Positions 1 to 5,029 of a DNA stretch of 5,029 bases are shown piece by piece (the first letter of the stretch is position 1; each line of letters opens with the position of its first letter). The notes below the pieces were generated by a model. The model saw nothing but the letters and a program-made list of their open reading frames with translations. It ran no database searches and had not been told where the DNA came from. Source of the stretch: Alphaproteobacteria bacterium (lineage in GTDB: Bacteria; Pseudomonadota; Alphaproteobacteria; DSM-16000; Inquilinaceae). Made by a program: the position numbers and the translations under genes. The stretch is from NCBI GenBank assembly GCA_029263555.1, contig JAJUFW010000253.1:1-5029 (forward strand), read 5' to 3'.

Positions 1-665
1 AGCGTGCCGTCCGGCCGGTAGAGCGTCTCGTACGGCAGGTTCAGGCTGCCCGGGATGTGACCCGCGCGCCGCCCCGGCCAGGGCTCGGCCTCATCGCCCT
101 TGAAACGGCCCGGCGAGCGGGCATCCAGAACCTGGTCCCGCCGAGAGTCGAGATTGTCCCGCATTTCCTCTACGGAGCGGACGAGCTCGGGGCGGAAACG
201 GGCCTGGAACCTCGCTGGCGCGACCGTCGTCGGCTCCGCCGTCACCGGATATCCCGCTCGTTTCCAGGCGGGCAGGCCGCCATCCAGAATGGCGACGCGG
301 TCATGGCCGAACACCCTGAACATCCACCAGGCGCGGGCCGCGCTCATAAGCCCATGGACGTCATAGAGGATCACGAAATCCTCATTGCCGACGCCCAGAG
401 CACCGACCGCTTCCGCGAACCGTTCCGGAGAGGGCATCATATGCGGCAGCCCCGTCTCGCCTGTCCGATCGCTCCTCTCGTCGGCGATGAGGTCGATGTC
501 GAAGAAGCGCGCCCCCGGAATGTGCCCGGCGGCATGCTCGGCGCGGGCATCCCGCCCGGATTGCGGCATCATCCAGCTGGCGTCGAGCACCTTGATCCCA
601 GGCTCCTCAAGCCGGGCGGCGAGCCAGTCGGCGTTTATGACGGACGGCAATGCTGCGCTGTCCAT
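1..665 (-). CDS. sseA: Two-domain sulfurtransferase (3-mercaptopyruvate/thiosulfate type), 3' end off the window
   Basis: This is a cytoplasmic rhodanese-fold enzyme expected to move sulfur from 3-mercaptopyruvate or thiosulfate to an acceptor such as cyanide or a thiol. The visible 221 residues cover the whole N-terminal, non-catalytic rhodanese domain: LDASW at 27-31, AGHIPGARFFDID at 46-58, GLPHMMPSP at 72-80, SAARAWWMFRVFGH at 108-121 and LDGGLPAW at 127-134. They also cover the first part of the catalytic domain, with LDAR at 180-183, R187 and AGHIPGSLNLPY at 201-212. In this family the catalytic cysteine loop (CGSG-type) lies a few dozen residues further on, so it falls outside the window and activity cannot be judged. 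The ATG at 665-663 is preceded by a GGAAGGA-type ribosome site (671-678, minus strand) at a good distance. The gene starts 32 bases after the alaX stop and is probably the last visible gene of that operon. Family assignment is strong. The choice between mercaptopyruvate and thiosulfate as donor is less certain. Confidence 0.93.
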   Translation of the reverse strand, partial: MDSAALPSVINADWLAARLEEPGIKVLDASWMMPQSGRDARAEHAAGHIPGARFFDIDLIADERSDRTGETGLPHMMPSPERFAEAVGALGVGNEDFVILYDVHGLMSAARAWWMFRVFGHDRVAILDGGLPAWKRAGYPVTAEPTTVAPARFQARFRPELVRSVEEMRDNLDSRRDQVLDARSPGRFKGDEAEPWPGRRAGHIPGSLNLPYETLYRPDGT

Positions 666-697
666 GAGCGTTCCTTCCACTTGCGGCCCGGCCGGCC

Positions 698-1426
698 TTA
701 TCCGTCGGCCAGCACCAGATAGACCCGCCGGTTCTGCCGGCCCTTGTTCTCGATCTTGGCGACCTCAACGCGGCCGATCTCCGCCGTGTTCGCGACATGG
801 GTGCCGCCGCAGGGCTGAAGGTCGACAGGCGCCTCCGCGGGGCCGATCCGGACCAGACGCACGCAACCGCCATGGGTCGGCGGCTTCACGGACATCGTCC
901 GCACAAGCTCCGGCCGCGCCGCCAGCTCCTCGGCGGTGATGCTCTGCTGCTCGACCGGATGGGCGGCTGCGATCAGCTCGTTCAGCCGGGCCGTCAGCTC
1001 GTCCTTGTCCAGAACGCCCGACGGCAGGTTGAAATCGAGCCGGCTTCTCTCGGCGCCGATCTGCCCACCCGTCACGTCGCCCTCGATCACTGCGCAGAGC
1101 AGGTGCAGCGCCGTATGCATCCGCATGTGCCGCTGCCGGCGCGGCCAGTCGATGGCCGCCGTAATCGTCGCACCGACCCGGAAGGGGTGGTCCGCCTCGT
1201 CCGCCAGCAGATGGATTACATCGTCGGGCGTGTCACCCTTGATCGTGTCGACGACCGGAAAGGTTCGGCCGTCCAGGCTGAAGGTCCCGATGTCGCCGGG
1301 CTGTCCGCCGCCGGTCGGATAGAACACGGTCCGGTCCAGCCGGACGAAGCGCCCTTCGACGGCAGTAACCGAAGCCTCGCAGCGGGGCAGGGTCGGATCC
1401 GTGCGGAAGAGAAGTTCCGTCTGCAT
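698..1426 (-). CDS. alaX: Alanyl-tRNA editing protein, AlaX-M type
   Basis: This is a free-standing homologue of the editing domain of alanyl-tRNA synthetase. The family hydrolyses Ser-tRNA(Ala), and in some members Gly-tRNA(Ala), in trans, which prevents serine or glycine being inserted at alanine codons. From the ATG at 1426 the protein has 242 residues, the usual size for the medium AlaX class. It shows the glycine-rich FYPTGGGQPGD motif at 35-45, the first metal-binding half HTALH (H104, H108) and the second half CGGTH (C206, H210), so the full zinc-site set is present. There is no aminoacylation domain. The chosen ATG lies four bases after the TAA of the cysteine synthase gene. An in-frame TTG at 1438-1436 would add four residues (MRKP) and overlap that gene by eight bases. 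Neither start has a clear ribosome site, which suggests translational coupling to the upstream gene. The TAA stop is at 700-698. Function is well supported by motifs; which mischarged amino acid it removes is not visible. Confidence 0.94.
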   Translation of the reverse strand: MQTELLFRTDPTLPRCEASVTAVEGRFVRLDRTVFYPTGGGQPGDIGTFSLDGRTFPVVDTIKGDTPDDVIHLLADEADHPFRVGATITAAIDWPRRQRHMRMHTALHLLCAVIEGDVTGGQIGAERSRLDFNLPSGVLDKDELTARLNELIAAAHPVEQQSITAEELAARPELVRTMSVKPPTHGGCVRLVRIGPAEAPVDLQPCGGTHVANTAEIGRVEVAKIENKGRQNRRVYLVLADG

Positions 1427-1430
1427 CGGC

Positions 1431-2435
1431 TTACGCAAGCCAGTCGGGAACGGGCAGCCCTTTTTCCTTCAGGAATGCCGGGTTGAACAGCTTCGACTGG
1501 TAGCGGGTGCCATAGTCGCTCAGCACGGTCACGACGGTGTGGCCGGGTCCCAGTTTCTGGGCGACCTTCACCGCGCCGCAGACATTGATCCCGCTCGATC
1601 CCCCGACAACCAGGCCTTCCTCCTTGAGCAGCCGGAAGATCATCGGCAGGGCCTCTTCGTCCGTCACTCGTTGCGCCCAGTCGATCGGGGCGCCTTCCAG
1701 GTTCCGGGTGACCCGGCCCTGGCCGATTCCCTCGGTGATCGAGTTGCCCTCGGCCTTGAGCTGGCCATGGGCGTAGTAGTTGTAAAGCGCGGATCCCATG
1801 GGATCCGTGAGGACGATCTGGATGTCGCTTCGCTTCTCCTTCAGGGCGAGGGCGACGCCCGCGAGCGTACCGCCGGTCCCGACCGAGCATGTGAAGGCGT
1901 CGATCCTGCCCCCCGTCTGCTGCCAGATCTCCTGACCGGTCGTCTCATAATGGCCCTGGCGGTTGGCCTCGTTGTCGAACTGGTTCGCCCAGACGGCGCC
2001 GTTCGGCTCGGTCTTCGACAACTCCTCGGCAAGCCGTTCGGAGACGCGGACATAGTTGCCGGGGTCCGAATAGGGGACGGCCTTGACCAGGCGGAGATCG
2101 GCGCCGCAAAGTCGCAGCATGTCCTTCTTTTCCTGGCTCTGGGTCTCCGGCATCACGATCACCGTGCGGTAGCCCAGCGCATTTCCGACGAGGGCGAGGC
2201 CGATCCCGGTATTGCCTGCCGTCCCCTCGACGATGACGCCGCCCGGTTTCAGCAATCCGCGCCGTTCGGCATCGCGGACGATGGCGATCGCGGCCCGGTC
2301 CTTGACGGATCCTCCCGGATTAAGGAATTCGGCCTTCGCCAAGATTTCGCAACCGGTCATTTCCGACGGACCGCGCAGCCGGATGAGCGGGGTGTTGCCG
2401 ATCGCCTCGACGAAGCCGTTGCGTATGCCGGACAA
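1431..2435 (-). CDS. cysK: Cysteine synthase A-like PLP enzyme (O-acetylserine sulfhydrylase family)
   Basis: This is a fold-type II PLP enzyme of 334 residues, predicted to join O-acetylserine (or another activated serine) with sulfide to give cysteine in the cytoplasm. AIGNTPLIRL is at 11-20. NPGGSVKDRAA at 39-49 carries the PLP-binding lysine K45. EGTAGNTGIG lies at 70-79, the phosphate-binding loop SVGTGGTLAG at 184-193, and GGSSGIN at 278-284, where a serine normally contacts the PLP pyridine nitrogen. There is no N-terminal heme domain and no C-terminal CBS pair, so it is not a cystathionine beta-synthase of the long type. The substrate loop reads TAGNTG rather than the TSGNTG of classical CysK/CysM, and the C-terminus (FLKEKGLPVPDWLA) extends slightly beyond E. 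coli CysK, which marks a distinct subgroup. Translation probably starts at a TTG (2435-2433), backed by an AGGGGAG site six bases upstream; the next in-frame ATG is residue 26, past the conserved start. The family is firm; the exact physiological donor substrate is inferred. Confidence 0.93.
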   Translation of the reverse strand: MSGIRNGFVEAIGNTPLIRLRGPSEMTGCEILAKAEFLNPGGSVKDRAAIAIVRDAERRGLLKPGGVIVEGTAGNTGIGLALVGNALGYRTVIVMPETQSQEKKDMLRLCGADLRLVKAVPYSDPGNYVRVSERLAEELSKTEPNGAVWANQFDNEANRQGHYETTGQEIWQQTGGRIDAFTCSVGTGGTLAGVALALKEKRSDIQIVLTDPMGSALYNYYAHGQLKAEGNSITEGIGQGRVTRNLEGAPIDWAQRVTDEEALPMIFRLLKEEGLVVGGSSGINVCGAVKVAQKLGPGHTVVTVLSDYGTRYQSKLFNPAFLKEKGLPVPDWLA

Positions 2436-2441
2436 GAAGAG

Positions 2442-2448
2442 CTCCCCT
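2442..2448 (-). promoter_or_regulatory. Ribosome binding site deciding the TTG start of the cysteine synthase gene
   Basis: Read on the minus strand this is AGGGGAG, six bases before the TTG at 2435-2433. It is the strongest Shine-Dalgarno match in the gap and supports a non-ATG start. No ATG or GTG in frame lies between this site and the conserved GNTPLIRL block. Confidence 0.7.
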
Positions 2449-2466
2449 CGGTTGAACGAACAAGCG

Positions 2467-2494
2467 GGGCGAAGCGTAACGCCGCGTGTCGCCC
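2467..2494 (-). repeat. Weak inverted repeat between the Nudix and cysteine synthase genes
   Basis: GGGCGA (2467-2472) and TCGCCC (2489-2494) form a perfect 6-bp stem around a 16-base loop, just after the Nudix stop codon. No T-run follows in the direction of transcription, so it does not look like an intrinsic terminator. It could be a processing or pausing hairpin within the operon, or chance in GC-rich DNA. Confidence 0.25.
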
Positions 2495-2498
2495 AGGA

Positions 2499-3137
2499 TC
2501 AAGAACCGTGCCCGGGCGATTGCCGGCCGGAGGACCTCCACCGGCGTCTCAAGGCTTCCCGGTTGAGAGCAAGCCACTGGAAGGCGATGAGAGCGATTGC
2601 GTTGTCGATCCGTCCGGGTACCGCCATCAGCGCCAACGCCTCGGCGGCATCCATGGTGAACGAACGGATATCCTCGTGTTCCGCGTCGACCCCGAAGATG
2701 CCCCCGGCATTCGAGGCGTCGACCCGGCCCACGAACAGCGTCACGACCTCGGCAAAGCCGCCCGGGCTCGGCATGAATTCCGCGACCGGCTCCAGGGCTT
2801 CGACAGCGAGCCCCGTCTCTTCCTTGACTTCCCGGGCGGCGACCGCGGGCAGCGCCTCGCCGAATTCCACCAGCCCGGCCGGGATTTCGGTCATCCAGGC
2901 GGGCCGTCCGGCGGCATAGGCGGCGGGGCGGAACTGCTCCAGCAGGACCACCCGATCGAGATCGGGGTCGTAGGGGAGAACGGCAACCGCCGGCCGCCGG
3001 AGCACCACCTCCCGGTCCAGTACCGGCGTCCAGCTTCCGTCGAAGCGCCGATGCCGGAGATGGAACCTGTCCAGACGGAAGAAGCCGTCATAGCAGGTCT
3101 CGCGACCGGTCAATTCAAGGTCGTGATCGGCATCCAT
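2499..3137 (-). CDS. Nudix hydrolase, ADP-ribose pyrophosphatase (NudF) type
   Basis: This 212-residue protein belongs to the Nudix superfamily and most resembles ADP-ribose pyrophosphatases, which split ADP-ribose into AMP and ribose 5-phosphate in the cytoplasm. The Nudix box is complete at 88-110 and fits GX5EX7REUXEEXGU exactly: G88, E94, R102-E103, E106-E107, G109. The metal-binding glutamates are therefore present. The box is preceded by LLEQFRPAAY (65-74) and EIPAGLVE (84-91) and followed by SPGGFAE about sixteen residues later, a pattern typical of the ADP-ribose branch. Length matches NudF-like proteins. The ATG at 3137-3135 follows CTGGAG (3145-3150, minus strand) by seven bases; the TGA is at 2501-2499. 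It is the first gene of the minus-strand run, 63 bases before the cysteine synthase. Related nucleotide sugars or GDP-mannose (as for GDP-mannose pyrophosphatase NudK) remain possible substrates, so no symbol is given. Confidence 0.92.
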   Translation of the reverse strand: MDADHDLELTGRETCYDGFFRLDRFHLRHRRFDGSWTPVLDREVVLRRPAVAVLPYDPDLDRVVLLEQFRPAAYAAGRPAWMTEIPAGLVEFGEALPAVAAREVKEETGLAVEALEPVAEFMPSPGGFAEVVTLFVGRVDASNAGGIFGVDAEHEDIRSFTMDAAEALALMAVPGRIDNAIALIAFQWLALNREALRRRWRSSGRQSPGHGS

Positions 3138-3175
3138 GCAGGCGCTCCAGACGTTCTACCGGAGAAGGCAGCCGG

Positions 3176-3204
3176 ACCCTAGCGGAGAGGGCCCGGCCTG
3201 CCAA
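3176..3204 (-). promoter_or_regulatory. Candidate sigma-70-type promoter for the Nudix-cysK-alaX-sseA unit
   Basis: On the minus strand TTGGCA (3204-3199, five of six to TTGACA) is followed after exactly 17 bases by TAGGGT (3181-3176, keeping the TA...T positions of TATAAT). Transcription would start near 3169-3170 and leave a leader of about 30 bases before the Nudix ATG at 3137. The -10 match is only partial, and such matches occur by chance, so this is tentative. Confidence 0.4.
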
Positions 3205-3310
3205 CGCGAAAGAGGCGGGCAATCAAGGTGAGCGCTGGCGCGCGATCCGTTTCGGGGCTCTTCAAGTCTGGCGAACAATCACGTGTGAAAAACGCCGGTC
3301 CGTCGTCTTC

Positions 3311-3328
3311 GTCGGACAGAATTCCGAC
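3311..3328 (+). repeat. Inverted repeat upstream of the solute-binding protein gene
   Basis: GTCGGA (3311-3316) and TCCGAC (3323-3328) are a perfect 6-bp inverted repeat with the 6-base loop CAGAAT. It could be an operator or a leader hairpin. Its right arm can also pair with GTCGG at 3341-3345, and part of its left arm, with the next base, can pair with GTCCG at 3298-3302, so alternative folds exist. Confidence 0.5.
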
Positions 3329-3330
3329 AT

Positions 3331-3360
3331 GCCGGCCACGGTCGGTATTGGCGGGCCGGC
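3331..3360 (+). repeat. Inverted repeat abutting the ribosome site of the solute-binding protein gene
   Basis: GCCGGCC (3331-3337) and GGCCGGC (3354-3360) form a perfect 7-bp, all-GC stem with a 16-base loop. It ends at the base directly before the AAGGGAG ribosome site (3361-3367). In RNA it would sit against the ribosome-binding region and may affect initiation. As DNA it could be a protein-binding dyad. Confidence 0.5.
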
Positions 3361-3367
3361 AAGGGAG
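3361..3367 (+). promoter_or_regulatory. Ribosome binding site of the solute-binding protein gene
   Basis: AAGGGAG lies six bases before the ATG at 3374. It fixes the start and so gives the Tat signal a long 26-residue n-region. Confidence 0.8.
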
Positions 3368-3373
3368 AAGCCG

Positions 3374-5029
3374 ATGAACATCGAAGATCTGAGGAAGGTC
3401 CATGTCGCGATCCCGGCCCTGGTGGAGGACCTCGAGCGCGGCCGTCTGGGGCGGCGCGACTTCCTGAGGACCGCCACCCTGCTCGGCCTTTCGGCCGGAA
3501 CCGCCTATTTCGTTGCCGGAAAGGCAACGGGCGGCCACGCGGTGGGGCCGGTCCGAGCCCAGGGTGAGCCGAGAAAGGGCGGGGTCCTGCGCATCGGGAT
3601 GAGCGTTCTCGATATCAGCGACCCGGCGGTCTACGACTGGTCGGAGAAGGCCAATGTCGCCCGGCAGATCGTGGAACCGCTGGCGCGCGTCGGCAGCGAC
3701 AACATCACGCGGCCGCATCTGGCGGAACGGTGGGAGGCGAACGATGATGTCAGCGAATGGACATTCCATCTCCGTCGCGGCGTCCGGTGGAACAACGGCG
3801 ACGAGTTCACCGCCGACGACGTGATCGCCACCTTCGAGCGGTGGCTCGATCCGGCAACCGGGTCCTCCAATCTGGGCCGGTTTTCCGGATTGACGATCAC
3901 CGAAGGAGGCGTGACCCGCATCGCTCCGGGAGCGATCGAGAAGATCGACGACCACACCATCCGCTTCAAGCTGCAGCGCTCGATGCTGGCCTTTCCGGAG
4001 AGTCTCGGCGACTATCCCGCGCTCATCACCCACCGGGATTTCGTGAGAAGCGGTGGCAATCTGATCGAGAACCCCGTCGGTACCGGCCCCTTCCTCTTGG
4101 AAAGCTTCTCGGTCGGGGAGGGGGCGGTGCTGAAGAAGCGGCCGCCATCCGAATATTGGGGGGACGAGGTCTATCTGGACGGCATCCAGTATCTCGATCT
4201 GGGCGGCGATCCTGCCGCCCAGATCGCCGGGCTCGCCTCCGATCAGGTGGATCTGCTCTACACCCTGGACATCGCGCTGTTGCCGGCCGTCCGGAACATG
4301 CCGAACGTCAAGGTCTACGAGAAGGTGACTGCCATCGCCGGGTTCGCCCGGATGAGGGTCGACCAGAAGCCCTTCGACGACAAGCGCGTACGGCAGGCGA
4401 TCCAGGCCTGCATCGATCACCAGCGCGTACTGGATCTCGCCTATCAGGGCCTGGGCGTGAAGGGGGAGGACCATCCGGTCTCTCCGATCCATCCCGAATA
4501 CTCGGAGCTGCCGGCGCTCGTTCAGGATTACGGCAAGGCGAAATCGCTTTTGGCGGAGGCCGGGTATCCGAACGGGCTCGACATCGAGATCAACTGCGTC
4601 GCCGATCCGAAATGGGAAGGCAATGTCGGACAGGTCATCGCCGAAATGGTTGCCCCCGCCGGGATCCGGCTGAAAGTGAATATCCTGACCGGCGGCACCT
4701 ATTGGGATCGCTGGACCAGCTGGCCCTTCAGCGTCACCCAATGGACAAGCCGCCCGCTGGGAATCCAGGTGCTGGACCTCGCCTACCGGAGCGGCGTCCC
4801 CTGGAACGAGACGGGATATTCCAATCCCGAGTTCGACCGGATTCTCGACCAGGCCGAAGCGACCCTAGACGTCGGCGAGCGGCGGGAACTGGTCCGCCGC
4901 CTTCAGCAGATGCTGCAGGAGGATGCGAATACGATCGTGCCGTTCTGGACGAAGATCTTCACGGCCTCGACGGACAGGGTCCAGGACTACGAATACCACG
5001 TTTCCAGGGAGCAGCATCTGGAGAAGGTC
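3374..5029 (+). CDS. ABC transporter substrate-binding protein, family 5 (DppA/OppA-like), Tat-exported, 3' end off the window
   Basis: This is a periplasmic receptor of an ABC importer of the peptide/nickel/opine class (SBP_bac_5 fold). The reading frame is open for 552 codons to the window edge with no stop. Family members are usually about 500-560 residues, so only a short C-terminal tail should be missing. GRRDFLR (26-32) is a good twin-arginine motif, followed by a mild hydrophobic stretch (33-48) and a plausible cleavage after A62 (VRA-Q). There is no lipobox cysteine. The mature protein begins KGGVLRIGM (68-76). The family signature is clear in WTFHLRRGVRWNNGDEFTADDV (129-150). VGTGPF follows about 100 residues later, then KPFDDKRVRQAI in the second lobe. 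The start is ATG with a strong AAGGGAG site. Permease and ATPase genes are expected downstream but not visible. The ligand could be a peptide or another small solute; the sequence alone does not tell. Confidence 0.94.
   Translation, partial: MNIEDLRKVHVAIPALVEDLERGRLGRRDFLRTATLLGLSAGTAYFVAGKATGGHAVGPVRAQGEPRKGGVLRIGMSVLDISDPAVYDWSEKANVARQIVEPLARVGSDNITRPHLAERWEANDDVSEWTFHLRRGVRWNNGDEFTADDVIATFERWLDPATGSSNLGRFSGLTITEGGVTRIAPGAIEKIDDHTIRFKLQRSMLAFPESLGDYPALITHRDFVRSGGNLIENPVGTGPFLLESFSVGEGAVLKKRPPSEYWGDEVYLDGIQYLDLGGDPAAQIAGLASDQVDLLYTLDIALLPAVRNMPNVKVYEKVTAIAGFARMRVDQKPFDDKRVRQAIQACIDHQRVLDLAYQGLGVKGEDHPVSPIHPEYSELPALVQDYGKAKSLLAEAGYPNGLDIEINCVADPKWEGNVGQVIAEMVAPAGIRLKVNILTGGTYWDRWTSWPFSVTQWTSRPLGIQVLDLAYRSGVPWNETGYSNPEFDRILDQAEATLDVGERRELVRRLQQMLQEDANTIVPFWTKIFTASTDRVQDYEYHVSREQHLEKV

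Larger units (their letters stand above)
3138..3373. other. Divergent intergenic region
   Basis: These 236 bases separate the minus-strand operon from the plus-strand solute-binding protein gene and must hold promoters for both. The left part has the candidate minus-strand promoter. The middle holds a small dyad, TCAC-GT-GTGA (3279-3288), containing CACGTG, which could be an operator but is short. The right third (3298-3360) is dense in inverted repeats. I found no convincing plus-strand -35/-10 pair and no small coding sequence with its own ribosome site. Confidence 0.7.

Noticed and set aside
57..939. Overlapping plus-strand frames of about 90-220 codons
   Set aside because: They oppose the sulfurtransferase and alaX genes and contain no domain motifs. 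The minus-strand proteins explain this stretch.
2467..2494. Intrinsic terminator between the Nudix and cysteine synthase genes
   Set aside because: The stem is only 6 bp with a 16-base loop and has no following T-run, so it does not fit a Rho-independent terminator.
1401..3182. A 593-codon open frame on the plus strand
   Set aside because: It lies antisense to cysK and the Nudix gene, both of which have complete family motifs on the minus strand. High GC at third positions leaves few stops in the opposing frame, and the translation shows no recognisable domain.
3261..3290. Plus-strand promoter around TTCAAG and GTGAAA
   Set aside because: Each hexamer matches the consensus at only about half its positions, so this is not distinguishable from background.
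3179..4741. A 520-codon open frame on the minus strand
   Set aside because: It is antisense to the solute-binding protein, whose Tat motif and family signature are unmistakable. The long opposite frame is a GC-rich coding shadow.
1..5029. A novel defence, mobile or phage-like system
   Set aside because: All five genes belong to well-known metabolic or transport families, base composition looks even, and there are no transposase, integrase, terminal-repeat or CRISPR-like signals.

Overview
The window reads as GC-rich chromosomal DNA from an alphaproteobacterium. Rhodospirillales or Rhizobiales relatives are plausible, but this is inferred from base composition, protein style and gene neighbourhood, not from a marker gene. 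It holds five protein genes, two of which are cut by the window edges. I see no RNA genes, insertion sequences, CRISPR arrays, phage genes or attachment sites.

Layout. Positions 1-3137 carry four genes on the minus strand. In transcription order they are an ADP-ribose-type Nudix hydrolase (3137-2499), a cysteine synthase A-like PLP enzyme (2435-1431), an AlaX-type trans-editing protein (1426-698), and a two-domain rhodanese-type sulfurtransferase that runs off the left edge (665 to <1). The gaps are 63, 4 and 32 bases, and I see no convincing terminator between them, so they look like one transcription unit. A plausible sigma-70-type promoter lies 5' of the Nudix gene. Positions 3138-3373 are a divergent intergenic region with clustered inverted repeats. 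From 3374 to the right edge, on the plus strand, runs a family 5 extracellular solute-binding protein with a twin-arginine signal. It is open for 552 codons with no stop, and the transporter's other subunits may lie beyond the edge.

How the genes fit together (inference). CysK-like enzyme, AlaX and mercaptopyruvate-type sulfurtransferase form a tight sulfur and amino-acid module: cysteine synthesis from an activated serine, removal of wrongly charged serine or glycine from tRNA-Ala, and handling of sulfane sulfur from a cysteine-derived keto acid. The Nudix gene heads the unit as a housekeeping hydrolase of ADP-ribose or a similar compound. The divergent solute-binding protein belongs to a separate uptake system for peptides or another small solute. 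Nothing here is clearly a new system. The items most worth a second look are the competing inverted repeats directly upstream of the solute-binding protein, a perfect 18-bp palindrome inside the cysteine synthase gene, and that enzyme's variant substrate loop.
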